The notes under the pieces were generated by a model, which was not told where the DNA came from, ran no database searches, and saw only the letters and a list, made by a program, of their open reading frames with translations. Below are positions 23,616-34,536 of a DNA stretch of 64,000 bases, in pieces. The stretch covers positions 30,269,453-30,333,452 of the forward strand of contig JAOANR010000014.1 in the NCBI GenBank assembly GCA_030278955.1. The letters are read 5' to 3'. Origin of the DNA: Hygrophila difformis. Its lineage: Eukaryota > Streptophyta > Magnoliopsida > Lamiales > Acanthaceae. The position numbers were made by a program, and so were the translations under genes. Numbering within the stretch: the stretch's first letter is position 1; each line of letters begins with the position of its first letter.

Positions 23616-24320
23616 CTACAGGTTTGTGAATTGTCCTACTGCAAGTATCTCCCGGATACTAAGGTTCAGACCCATCTCGAATTTCTGAGCCTTGTCAGAG
23701 TCAGTTGGTACTATCCTTGTAGCAAATCGCACCAATTCCTTGAATTTGGTGTAGTACTCTTGTATTGTTTGCGCTCCTTGTCTGAGGTTGATAAATTCCT
23801 CGTACTTCGCGGTCTTGGTGCTCAGTGGGTAAAATCTTTCCCTCAAGGCTTCCTTAAGTTCTTCCCAGGTGTAGGCTTCTTCGTCTTCCTCTGAATTCGT
23901 TCGAAAGTTTTGCCACCACTCATCGGCTTCGCCTCCTAAGTAGTAGGTCGCTACACGTATCTTCTCCTCGTCGGGGCATTTGATAGCGTCCAAGAGTTTG
24001 TCAAAGGTACGGATCCAACCCTCCAACTTGGCCGGATCCTCTTGCCCGTCATAATGGGGTGGGTTGTAGGGGTTTACCAATGCCAAGTAGTTGACTCGGG
24101 CTACTGGCGGAGGTATTGCCGCTTGTGCCCTATGCACCTCGGCATTTCCTAATGCTACGAGTACTTCTTCTACCGTCCTTAAACGTTCATCCATGTTGTT
24201 GGGAATAGGAGGCGCTCGATCTCTTACGTTCGGAGGAATCTCATTGTTGTTAGGTGCGTTTGGGAGGTCAGTGTCAGTGCCGTTTGGGCTTACCTTCCTC
24301 AGTTTTCTTCTAGGTGCCAT
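23616..24320 (-). pseudogene. Gypsy gag (234 codons, truncated by stop)
   Basis: Starts MAPRRKLRK at 24320 and carries the retrotransposon gag domain: LALVNPYNPPHYDGQEDPAK, EGWIRTFDKLLDAIKCPDEE, YYLGGEADEWWQNF, EALRERFYPLSTKTAKYEEF, FKELVRFATRIVP, KFEMGLNLSIRE. It ends at TAG, after which the same frame continues into the knuckle region, so the stop is probably a single C-to-T change. It closely resembles gag of the gypsy element at 54264 but retains the segment deleted there. Confidence 0.85.
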
Positions 24321-24878
24321 TTTCTGTTATAAAAGCACGCGAAGATGAGTTTCTAAGTGATCAAGATCTAGGACTAAGGCAAAGTTAGTCTTTAGCAAGC
24401 GCTCCTAAGTCAAGGTCATGTCGAATACTAATTTAAGAGTGTTTTCATAGAGTAGCTGATTCACATAAAGAAGAGTTAGTGCAATTATGTGTGTATGCAT
24501 ATGCAATCCCCCCAATAAAATTTAATTTATGCATGCATTTTTTTTTCTACCCATGGGTTTTAAAAATAAGTTTATTCCATGGATAGATTTTTAAAGAATA
24601 AGGTAAAAAGGTTTGGGCCACTATATTGGGCCAAAAGAAACAAATTATTTGGGCTTAAGTAAAAACAAGGGTATTGGGCCAAAATAATTGGGCTTAACAT
24701 TATAATTAAATATTGGGCCAAAATAATTAATCTTTGTGTTTAAAATATTACACTAAGTAAATACAATTTTTGGGCTCAAAATAATACTAGTAGTTTAAAA
24801 ATAATAATAAATTTAAAAATAATACTTGGTTTAAAATAATGGTTTAAAAATAATAATAGTAACTTTAAAATATTCCGG
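24321..24878 (-). other. Gypsy 5' leader
   Basis: AT-rich untranslated leader between the primer-binding site and gag on the minus strand. No gene is visible. Confidence 0.7.
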
Positions 24879-24890
24879 GCTCTGATACCA
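24879..24890 (-). promoter_or_regulatory. Gypsy primer-binding site
   Basis: GCTCTGATACCA on the plus strand is TGGTATCAGAGC on the minus strand, complementary to initiator-Met tRNA. It sits 3 bp from the LTR at 24894 and fixes the element's orientation as minus. Confidence 0.88.
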
Positions 24891-24893
24891 CTT

Positions 24894-27718
24894 TGTAACA
24901 CCCCGTATTTGATAACCCAGGCCGGGATGTCACCGCCACACCTCCCAAGCAAGACACGACTTCATTCGAGCTCACTTGAAAGATGCAAGGCTAAGGGTAT
25001 AAAATAATTTTAAACAACCAAGTCCGGAAATACTTATATTTAAAAATAACAATCATCCATACACGCAGCGGAAATATAAGTTGTGCAGCGGAAATAAAGT
25101 ATAAGGGCCGACATGGCCAAAACACGGGTTAAACAGGCCCGTTCATACTGTAGTCTAATGCAAATTTAAAATAAAGTGTTCCCAAAAATTCCCATGCATG
25201 TACGTGCTCAGTATAATCCATATGCTCTGTAGGAAAAAGAAGGAAATGGTTTGGGTCAGCAAAACGTGCTGAGTAAGTTAACACCTAGCATGACTTAGGG
25301 GTTTCAAAGCCTTTAATTAAATTTAATAAAACATGCTTGTAGGTAATACACGATTTAAGTTAATCATCCACTAATGATTAAATGGCATAATTTAAAACAA
25401 AGAAAATATTCAATTCTCTTAATTCTCTCATGATTTCAGGATTTGGTATTTCAAGGATTTCACTCTTTCACTTTTGTTCGATATGATCTAGTATAATATG
25501 TTCTCGGGAAAATGGACCCGCAAGAATTTAAACGCATCCTAGGGAATCAAACCCGTAGGATCAACACACGTCCTGGGGAATCGAACCCGCAGGAAAACAA
25601 ACGATCGCCCTTGGGGAATCGAACCCGCAAGAACTCAAATACATCCTAGGGAATCGAACCCGTAGGAATCAACACATATCCTGGGGAATCGAACCCGCAG
25701 GAGAACATACAATCGCCCTTGGGGAATCGAACCCGCAAGAACTTAAATACATCCTAGGGAATCGAACCCGTAGGAATCAACACATATCCTGGGGAATCGA
25801 ACCCGCAAGGTAAGAACACATTTCGCAAGTTTCACAAGTTCTCAAAATATAACTTACACAAGTCGCTGTCTTACTCCATAATTATTTAAAAATTCATTTT
25901 AAGTCCGAAAATTCTGAAATTTCACAGGTAACTCAAAAACACAGAGACGAACAAGTTTTGTATTTTAAGTTTCTCGATTCGGGTTAAGGAGACGAGTCAA
26001 AAATCAAGTCTTTCACATAAGTAGTGTGCTGTCAGGTTTCAGATTCGACACCGTTCAAAGATTCGACTTTTTAACATATCAAATGGACTCCAAAAATTCT
26101 GAAATTTTATATGCACATACTAGACATGATTTCTTACAACTTTTCTTTAGATTGTAAAGATCAAATCGGACTAGAAAATATAGAACCATGCTCATCAAGT
26201 TCGGACCATTGCACTGTCAGATTTCAAAAAGGGTTTTAAATCACAGTTTATGTTCGGATCGATTTGGGGTAGCAAACGTTGATGAAAATCGATGAAATTT
26301 TACACAACATATTTTAATGTGTTAGGATCAAAAGTCTAGTTTTGAGTTTTTCGGTTTGAACTCTTGAAGTAGGGGTTTTGGTCCGATTTCAAATCTGTCA
26401 CAGTTCCAAGTTCGACATTTAGGGCAGGTTCATTGGAGGCCGTTTTCGGATATCAAAACACAATGAAAAATTATGAAAATTTTACACAAACTAGATCTAT
26501 GTCTTAGGAACGTTTTTCATGTTTTGAGTTTTTCCGTTTGAGCAGTTTATGTGTTTGAAAAATTCGCACCAATACGCTGTGCCGGGGGTTTTTTGCGTTG
26601 ACAGATTTTTGAGTTTCTAAAGCTCTATGTTTGGTTGCATTTTAAGTCACCCAAAACCAAGTAAGCATTAAATTACAGTGGGGATGATGTCTAGGAGGTC
26701 ACGGGGTCGTCCGGAATCCACGGGATGTCACGAACGAATCTCCTCAAGTCGGTTTCCTCTTCCAATGTCCACGAACCAAATCCGCAAGTAAAAATCCTTA
26801 GTTAGATTCGATTTTCGGATTCAAAAAGGTGTTGATAAACTCAAAAACTACTTACCAACGTCCTAGGGGTCTGTCCTCTCCTTCTCAAGTCCTTCTTGTT
26901 CGGATTTCGTCGTCGGAACTTCAAGAACACAAGGGATTTCGGGGTTTTCGACTTTGGGAGGAGTTTGAGAGAATGTGAGGAGAAGATGGCTACTCTAGGT
27001 TTGTAATTTTTGAATTTAGGGTTAGGGAGCAGTCTAAGGTCGTCCCCTATATCCTTCCATAGCCCGGGATTGAGTTTCCATCGTCGGGGGTCGAAAATAT
27101 GGCAAGAAAATCATCGGGACGCGTTGTTGCCGTTTTCTGGGGAGCTCACGTGCTCTTGGCGCGCTCCTAGGCTAAAGACCGCGCGGCCAGCGCGCGGCCT
27201 CCGCCTGGACCTCGGTCCGGGCGGGTCCGTGCGATCCGATCGGGCCTTTTCTCCTCTCTTTCGGACTTCTGTGCTCCTACGTTTTCGGGCTCGATTTTTC
27301 GGGTCATTCTCGGATTATAAATTCTTATCTTAAATTAATCTCATCTCGAGTTAATCCCGTACTTGAAATCTTGAGTCCGTTGCATTTGGATTCGTCGGCT
27401 TCTAATTCGTCGTCTTTTGACTCCCATGCAACAATTTATCTAATTAATTTATTTCCAACTTCACGGGTTCCTGGAATTAAAATTCTTTTCTTTCTTGAAT
27501 TTAGTTTCAATTCTTTTGACTCGATTTCATGGAATGTCTTCGGGCTTCCTTTCCCTCCTTTATTCCATTTTGAGTTTTTGAATCTATCGGCGTTTCATTT
27601 CCGAGCAATAATTTATTGTGATAAATTATTTTCTTCTTCTCGGAGATATTTCAACCTTGATTTGATTAAGAAATAAATTTTATTCCTTTGGACGCCGATA
27701 AAAATCCCGGGTATTACA
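24894..27718 (-). repeat. Gypsy LTR (right on plus strand, 5' LTR of element)
   Basis: Direct repeat of 20003-22826 with the same termini, the same B-box-like array (25505-25815), and about 1-1.5% divergence by eye. Confidence 0.9.
25505..25815 (-). repeat. B-box-like minisatellite, second LTR copy
   Basis: Same eight-unit array as at 20614-20925, with a few substitutions. The sixth unit here reads CGAACCC where the left LTR has CGAACCT. Confidence 0.8.
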
Positions 27719-27723
27719 GAAGA

Positions 27724-27975
27724 AGCCAGACCTGGCTGGACCAGGAGGAAGGATCCCTACAAAGGATGTCTTTTTTCCAGCTCCGTGATGATCTCACTGG
27801 CCATATCAATCATCTCAAAGTGTTGGAAACTCAAGTAGACATGCAAGTTCAATCCGCTGAAAAGATGCTTAGACAGCTTCCTGATGTCTGGTCGGATGAA
27901 GATGAGCCATTGGATACCAATCCAGAGGAGGAGTCCAGCGAGTCTGATGCTGATTCCTCTGATGCCTCAGAGTGA
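27724..27975 (+). pseudogene. Copia third ORF, C-terminal part
   Basis: The C-terminal end of the third ORF resumes after the gypsy insertion. It includes SFFQLRDDLTGHINHLKVLE, a likely coiled coil, and an acidic Ser-rich tail (DEDEPLDTN, ESSESDADSSDASE) ending at TGA. Removing the insertion does not join the two parts in one frame: the C-terminal part is offset, so a small indel (perhaps in the T run near 27770) also occurred. Confidence 0.65.
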
Positions 27976-28428
27976 TATGCCCTTTTTGGGCAAATTGTGT
28001 GCCAGAGGGGGAGTAAAAGTTGATTGATCAACCATCGGTTCCTCTGGACACTTGAAGGAAGGGAGTCTGCTACCATTTTTGCTGCTGCTGATAAAGGGTA
28101 ATTTTTTGCTTTTGTTTGAACTATTTTTGTGAACTACTGTTTTTGCTGGACAATTGCACAATGGCCTGTAATAATTAAATTGTGATCTTACATGCTTTAT
28201 TTTGTGATTATTGCCATGTGCTTACTATTGATGTGAATGCTCCTAGAATATGTGATAGGCTATCTTGTACGGAGCATTAGTATAGTTTGTCTTGAATTGG
28301 GAACTATTGTAATTGGTGGTTGGGTTTCAATGGGAAGTATTTCAACATTATTGTTCTTGTGTCAATTTTTTAGACATCGGTTGAATCAACTCTTGTACTG
28401 GCCCACATTCTGCCAAAAAGGGGGAGAT
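27976..28428 (+). other. Copia 3' untranslated spacer with polypurine tract
   Basis: Non-coding spacer ending in the polypurine tract AAAAAGGGGGAGA (28415-28427) immediately before the 3' LTR. This is where plus-strand DNA synthesis would be primed. Confidence 0.75.
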
Positions 28429-29282
28429 TGTTGGGAACCAGTTTTGAGCAAATGTGTTCACAACCGATGTCTGAACGACTTTGTTGGACCAACCACAACA
28501 ACAGCAGACAAACTAAGTAAAGGAAGAAGAGCTAGCTAATATACTCATGAAGATCCTCCAACGGCTTGCACACGGAGTATGGAAACTACAATCTCTTAAT
28601 TCGGGCAACTCTATTCTAAGGATCCGCGCATTTATGGAAAGGAGATCTTCTACCTTAGAATAGAGACAAGGTGATTCTCTTCAAATAGGGCGGCCAAGGG
28701 ATGGATCTGTACGACGAGTAAAATTTACTTACACCCTTGAGCAATCAAAAGCAACTGTGAAGAAAGAATCACATTCCTTCAGTGTTCGCGAGTTTATCAT
28801 TTCGAAGGAAGAAATCCGATCAACACTTCCTCGGGTGAATTGATCGACAGTGTTACCGTGAGCTTGATTGAAGTCGACGGATTCAATCAAGGCTTCCGAG
28901 GAGTCGTCAAACTCAAGAGCTTAATTGAAAGATTCAAGGAGGAGAGTCGCCAACAGGTTTCTACCAAGGGCAAACTTGAAGGAGGAGCCTTCAAGGAATT
29001 GAAGCAAGGTCGGGGAGATCTTCACCAAGACAGGGGGAGTGTCTTGGTTTGACAATTCAGTTCACTTGGTGATTGGAGTTGGGCGAAACAAATCACTATT
29101 GTTTTGATCAAGGAGCAAGTCAAAACAATTAGTGAATCTCCTGGATTGGTATCCCCCAGATGTAGGCTTGTGCCGAACTGGGTCAACAAACCTTGAGTTC
29201 TTTATTCTTACAGTTTATTTACTTTCCGCTGCTTAATTACTTAAACTGTTTAACGTGTCCACGAAAGGTGTTTGACCTAACA
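28429..29282 (+). repeat. Copia 3' LTR (854 bp)
   Basis: Begins TGTTGGGAACC and ends ACCTAACA, followed by the target duplication GACGC. It matches the 5' LTR except for two deletions and about nine substitutions. Confidence 0.92.
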
Positions 29283-29287
29283 GACGC

Positions 29288-29726
29288 AATGATCGTGTTG
29301 CTGTTCTTCTCAAGAATCATGCATTTTCCTTTATCAAATGAAACTGAATATCCGTTTTGCAGTAATTGTCCAACACTGAGAAGATTGCTTGTCAAGTTAG
29401 GAATACAGAAAACGTTTTCAATGCGTTTCTGAGCCCCCATTTTGTTTGTATTACAGAAGTTCCTTTTCTTTTAGTTTTGTGCAGTTGCCCATCGATCACC
29501 GAGTTTAATATGAAGTGAAACTTCGATCAAGTTCAACAAACATGGTTTTGTCCACTGACATATGACTGCCATGCTATGACTACTGCACCCACTATCAACA
29601 TACCATAAGTTCGGAGTTTGATTTTGAGCAGTCATGCAAGAGAAGGGTTTATCTCCTTTTTTCCTTTGTGCACCTTCATTTGTAGATTGTTTTTGTATCA
29701 ATAATCTCGTGTTGAATGGTCTGCAT
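29288..29726 (-). pseudogene. Antisense copia relic in OSC copy 1 flank (protease region)
   Basis: On the minus strand the sequence encodes recognisable copia protease (WYVDSGCSSH, 29471-29701) and the following segment (NLTSNLLSVGQLLQNGYSV, 29237-29440, overlapping the LTR). The frame is broken between them. The continuation is on the far side of the hAT insertion (35245-35495). The same relic lies downstream of OSC copy 2 (45765-46998), so it predates the duplication. It belongs to a different copia lineage from the 11170 element. Confidence 0.75.
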
Positions 29727-30005
29727 CATAGTTACATTGAACGGGATTCGATTCGAAACGGGGAACGGGAACGGGAACACGGAACGCTAGTACAAGTGAA
29801 TCGGGAACGATGTACTATATGAATTTTTTAAATATTAATGGGGTTTTTAATTAATAAAAAGTTTTAACTAAAAATTATTGGAAACAAAACATAAGGAAAA
29901 TTTCAAAACATCAAAATCATAAATTCAAATGCAACATCAAAAGTTCAAAACATCACACTGGCACAAAGAAATTAGGTAGCAAATGCATAAAGCAAAAATA
30001 CAACA

Positions 30006-32168
30006 TTAAAACAATCTTTTCCTCTTGGATGAAGTAGCAGCAGCATCAAATATTTGGCTCATGTCAATCAATCGCACACTTGAATCCTCAATTAGAGAAC
30101 TTTCAGGATCAACATCCCACTTCCTATGGGGCCCTTCCTTATAGCTTGATGTGAAACGTGATAACAATCTTATATTTGAATGAATAAAGACAAGCTTGTC
30201 AGCACGGACGGAATTGAGACGGTTTCTTTTTATGTTGTGAATATAGGAATATGTGCTCCAAACCCTTTCTGCAGAAGAACTACTAATTGGTTGTGATAAC
30301 ACCTTTATTGCAATTTCTCCGAGCTCTGGTGTTTCAGATCCATAAGTAGACCACCATGATATTGGTGACATTGTTACAGCATCAACTTTAGCTGCTGTTG
30401 TCCCAAATATTCCTTCCTTGCCTTGAAATTTTGCTAACTGCCGGCGCAATGTCGACCTCTCATACTCATCTTCTCCAATATTATTGAAAGCCTCAAGAAC
30501 CCCCTGCATAACATCCACATCTTTATTTGGTGCACGTCTAGCTACACCACCCTGTGTAACAGAACTCAAATACACGGAGTCATAAAAAAATGGGTTAAGT
30601 GCAAAACCCAAAGAATGCATGGGAATATTCATTTTTTCCCATCTATTGACTAATATTGCCAAAATAGTTTCTTTATCTTCAACATGTGAATTTTTCTTCA
30701 TCGTTTCCATGATTTCTTCAACCATACAATCCATCCTTTCATAAACTTCACCCATTTTTTCTCCTTCTCCATCAGCAAACTTTATCATAAAATAAATGGG
30801 CTTTGTAATTGCCAAAATATTTTCAACCTCTTCCCAAAAAGTTTCATCGGTAATGGTTGAAGCAACTTCAGTAGCCAACATTCTAGAACGCTCATCCCCA
30901 CTTTTTGCCCAATCTCTCCAAGCATTGAGGACAACTGTCGTAGCAAGAGCTTCCTTGCAATCTGCCAATCTCCTCAACAACACATAATGCGATGCAAATC
31001 TAGTCTTTGCTACCTTTAATAATTCAAGCCCAGATTGAATTCTAAAGATTGCATGAGCATGGATGTGATTCAAGAAAAATTTGACTATGCCTTTTCCTTT
31101 CTTGTATGTGTCAGACATCCATGAAAAAGATGCAGCAAAATCTTTGAAGATAAGATTTAAAGTATGCACCACACAAGGAGACCAAAAAATATGTTTGTGC
31201 ACCTTTTCAATTTCTTTCCCGGCTGCCTTGCAATTTGCTGCATTGTCCGTGACTACTTGAAGCACATTTGCTGGCCCAACTTCATCTATCACTTTGAGTA
31301 AATAATCTGCAATAGCTTTCCCGGTTTTCTCTACGGCTGAAAAATCTTGGGCACACATAAACATCGAGCCTCGGCTGTTAGAAGCCACAATATTAATCAA
31401 AGCCTCATGCTTCACATTAGTCCACCCATCCGATACGATAGAAACTCCATTTGTACTCCAAGTATCCATAACAGGAGCCAAATCTTTCTCCACCTCTCTC
31501 TTTAACTCATCCGTTAAAGATGTTCTTGCTCGATCAAATGAGGGCGCCTTGTAGCCTTTTGGAGCATTATTTACTGCCTTCACCATCTCATCAAAATCTG
31601 GATTTCGGAGCACATTGTAAGGAATTCCATTTGCAGCCAGAGCACGAACAATTGCAAGATCTACTTCATGGCGCTCCTTTGTTGCAAAAGAAGTAGCTAT
31701 TGGGTTGTTGTTAATCGGTGATTTCCCTAGGGCACTCTTCATAGTGGACTTTGTTAATGATGGTGATACGCCATTCTTCTCCGCTTCTTCAATCCTCATC
31801 CTCAACTTGCGAAGTTCTTCTCTTGCAATGCCCGTACAACGAGCAATCTCCGCCTTTTTACCAGCTACTTGACCAAAAAAATGTTGATGAATCCTAGTAT
31901 ATGAACTGCTGTAATGTTTCTTACAGTGTTTGCATTGCCACCTCCTTGAACCACCGGGATTCTTTCCACAAACTACATTTGTTATCATATTTACTTCATC
32001 AAGGAGTGGTTTCTCATTTTTTTTGGTGGGTGTTGCATCCGTTGTTTGCTGATTATCTTCTTCTACATCGTCTTCATCTAGATTTATTTCTTCAACCGGA
32101 TACTCAAGCTCTTTTTGTTGTTTTTCTGCTTCCAATCGTCTTTGTTCTCCTTTTTTGCCAAAAGCCAT
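30006..32168 (-). CDS. hAT-family transposase, BED zinc finger, 720 aa
   Basis: A single uninterrupted frame encodes a full-length hAT transposase. Order: an acidic N-terminal tail; a BED-type zinc finger at about residues 70-111 (WQCKHC with Cys79 and Cys82, then His94/His96); a DUF659-type catalytic segment with SDGW (Asp247) and VVTDNAANC (Asp308), followed by SPCVVHTLNLI (Cys332, His335); and the C-terminal dimerisation domain at about 598-672 with SSSSAERVWS, where Glu634 is the probable third catalytic acid. All three D-D-E positions are present. It would bind its terminal repeats and act in the nucleus. The start at 32168 is the first ATG of the frame and precedes a natural MAFGKKGEQRR start. 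It could also be a recently active element or a domesticated copy, but the intact ends argue for a transposon. Confidence 0.92.
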   Translation of the reverse strand: MAFGKKGEQRRLEAEKQQKELEYPVEEINLDEDDVEEDNQQTTDATPTKKNEKPLLDEVNMITNVVCGKNPGGSRRWQCKHCKKHYSSSYTRIHQHFFGQVAGKKAEIARCTGIAREELRKLRMRIEEAEKNGVSPSLTKSTMKSALGKSPINNNPIATSFATKERHEVDLAIVRALAANGIPYNVLRNPDFDEMVKAVNNAPKGYKAPSFDRARTSLTDELKREVEKDLAPVMDTWSTNGVSIVSDGWTNVKHEALINIVASNSRGSMFMCAQDFSAVEKTGKAIADYLLKVIDEVGPANVLQVVTDNAANCKAAGKEIEKVHKHIFWSPCVVHTLNLIFKDFAASFSWMSDTYKKGKGIVKFFLNHIHAHAIFRIQSGLELLKVAKTRFASHYVLLRRLADCKEALATTVVLNAWRDWAKSGDERSRMLATEVASTITDETFWEEVENILAITKPIYFMIKFADGEGEKMGEVYERMDCMVEEIMETMKKNSHVEDKETILAILVNRWEKMNIPMHSLGFALNPFFYDSVYLSSVTQGGVARRAPNKDVDVMQGVLEAFNNIGEDEYERSTLRRQLAKFQGKEGIFGTTAAKVDAVTMSPISWWSTYGSETPELGEIAIKVLSQPISSSSAERVWSTYSYIHNIKRNRLNSVRADKLVFIHSNIRLLSRFTSSYKEGPHRKWDVDPESSLIEDSSVRLIDMSQIFDAAATSSKRKRLF

Positions 32169-33106
32169 CGATGATCGAGGGTAGGAAAGAAAGAAAATAA
32201 TTTGCGGTGGGATTGGGTATTAGGGTTTAAATTTTGATGCTTGAAAATAATATGATGTCTTGATAATGAAGGAAGGTGAATCACCGCACCCCTACATTAA
32301 AAAAGAAGTGTATCCATTAGATATTATTATGCCTTTTCTTTTTTTATTTATTTTTTTAGTTGCCTTGTTTTAATATTCTTTTTTGTAATCATGTTACAAA
32401 AGCGTAAATATGTAATAGATTATCAAATAATTATACTACTTCATATAGGTACTACTACTTCTTGAAAATAATATTCTTTTTTTTTTCCGGTCACAATATT
32501 CTTTCTTTATTATCCATACTTACTACTACTTCATATTTTTTTATTAGTTATGAACAATAGATTATCAAATATTTATAATTATTTTATTTGTATTATTGAT
32601 TGGCTAGTGTTGTTTGTAGTTATATAATTTTATTTATATAAAATATATTTATTGTTCATGATTAGACAATTATATAATTAAAAAGTATATAAATTGATCA
32701 ATTAATAAATAAATATATAAGTATAGATTATAAATACTCCACCTGTCCCATTTAACTTGTCTTGTTTGTCTTCTGCACACAATCCAATACACTTTTTCAA
32801 TTGTTAATATCTCAAAATATGTACATGAAAATTATGTAAAATATATATTATAAAACTACATGATCATCGATTCTAACAAGATCGAACTCAACTATTTTTT
32901 TCAAATATATAATTACAATAATATTGAGTTAAAGCTGAACAATGAACAATGCCAAAAAGTCATACATGACACATTACCTAGGACGGTGGAGTAGGATTCA
33001 TTCTTTTGTAAATTCGTGCTATCAATTAATTCATGTTATATACTGTATTTGATCTAGTCATGGTTACACATCTAATATGATATATACAAATATGATTCAT
33101 AGTTTC

Positions 33107-33133
33107 AGGGTTTAGGGTTTTTAGGGTTTAGGG
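33107..33133. promoter_or_regulatory. Telomere-motif (telo-box) cluster inside hAT
   Basis: Four near-consecutive AGGGTTT/TTTAGGG units lie about 940 bp upstream of the transposase start. In plants AAACCCTA telo-boxes occur in promoters of growth-related genes and recruit telobox-binding proteins. A role here is inference. Confidence 0.45.
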
Positions 33134-34328
33134 TCATGGTTACATACATATATATACTTTATATTTCTTGTAATCTTAATAATTCTTTTGATCTTAGTAG
33201 TTTATATCAAGGATGTAAGATAAGATTATTTTTAAATATTTTAAACTCTATACGAACAATATTTTTATAAAATAAAATATAAGATATATTAATATATAAA
33301 ATGTATTAGCATATTTTATATATCTAGAATACTTTGATAAATATATGAATAATGTAATATTGTGCTTTATGGATATTTCATTTGCTTTCTTCTTCTTCTT
33401 CTTTTTTTTTTTTTACTTCTTTATGGATAATTTTTTTTCTTTGAAATGAAATGATTGTCCAAGCCTTATTATAACAAAATCTGTTTGTTTAGAACGACTC
33501 CATGTACATCATTATCCAATATGCGTCCTACGCAACTAGGAATTTGATCGTTTGCCTCAAATAATTTGTCTTGATCAAACAGTCTGCTGCTTAGTTTGCT
33601 TCCCGGTGAATATCATAACACAAATTAATTTAATTTATTAAACACTATTAGTTTGAAAATAGTCAAAAATACCGACAGAGAGATGAATTTAACAATTTAT
33701 TTGTTAATTAAATTCAAGTGGGATGGATGGAGTATTTTTTTTTACTCAAATTATTTTGAGGTCCCTTTGGACAAAATACAACAACATCAATTCTAACTGC
33801 TATTATTCTATTATATTTAAATTAATAATAAAAAATTGATTAAATTATTATTATACATATGTAGTTTGAGAATAATCAAACTACCCAAGATGAATTTAAG
33901 AAATGGTGAAATAAAAGTAAACTAAAAAAAATCGTAGAACAAATACATTCGGAAAGCGTATCCAATCAAAACATTTATTTTATTTGTTTAGGTGGAATAA
34001 GCCAATTAAAATTTTAAAATTATACTTCTCCCGATTTTTTTTTTTTTAAATTACACTCAATAGCCCTTGGCAAGATTCAGTTTTATAGCAAAATCTCTAT
34101 TTTAGTTTTTCTAGGATTTTTTTTATTTACCCCCAATTATATTTATTTATTTCCTAATTTTACCACAACCCAATTCTTAGGAAAGCATGTCTTCTTTCAA
34201 ATTAATTCTAATCAACTCATTTATTCTGCAACATATATATATAATTACTTTAATTAACTTTATTGTAAAGTGTAAAGTGTTTTTGCCTCTTAAAGTTTTT
34301 CTAATAATATAAAAAATTAATAGTATAG

Positions 34329-34536
34329 TACTTCCTCCGTTTTTTATTGTTAGTTACATTGGACATTTTGTTACTGTTCATTGGACTGATTTGATTTTAA
34401 TTTTTCTCATAGTTATACAAGTTAAAATATAGTCATGTGGGATCTTGTTAAATTCGTCTAAACTTAACGATTTAAAATGTAAATTAGACTGCGTGCAATG
34501 TGAGTCCGTAGCAAACAAATAAAAATAAAGGAAGTA
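34329..34536. mobile_element. Stowaway-like MITE inside the hAT element
   Basis: The element 34331-34534 starts CTTCCTCCGTTTTTTATTG and ends with the inverted counterpart (AATAAAAATAAAGGAAG), flanked by TA on both sides. It is about 204 bp, AT-rich and non-coding. Confidence 0.65.

Larger units (their letters stand above)
19998..27723 (-). mobile_element. Ty3/gypsy retrotransposon lacking pol, nested in the copia third ORF
   Basis: Two long LTRs (20003-22826 and 24894-27718, 2824 and 2825 bp) begin TGTAACACCCCG and end GGGTATTACA on the plus strand. The 5-bp duplication GAAGA lies at 19998-20002 and 27719-27723. The element's sense is minus: the primer-binding site lies beside the right LTR and the polypurine tract beside the left. 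Only 2067 bp lie between the LTRs: gag, a zinc knuckle, then the post-pol tail. The whole protease-RT-integrase region is missing, so it is non-autonomous. Its tail and LTR are homologous to the element at 50616, which belongs to the same broad family. LTRs differ at roughly 40 positions by eye (1-1.5%). Confidence 0.9.
11170..29287 (+). mobile_element. SIRE-like Ty1/copia retrotransposon with third ORF, nested gypsy inside
   Basis: Flanking LTRs (11175-12093 and 28429-29282) begin TGTTGGGAACC and end CCTAACA. The 5-bp duplication GACGC lies at 11170-11174 and 29283-29287. The order gag-protease-integrase-RT-RNase H is that of Ty1/copia. The long gag with a coiled coil, and a third ORF between pol and the 3' LTR, fit the SIRE/Maximus type. 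Without the 7.7-kb nested gypsy element the copia is about 10.4 kb. The coding regions carry stops and frame changes, so it is not autonomous. LTRs differ by two deletions (22 and 43 bp) and roughly nine substitutions, suggesting a recent insertion. The homologous site in copy 2 (near 45765) is empty. Confidence 0.92.
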
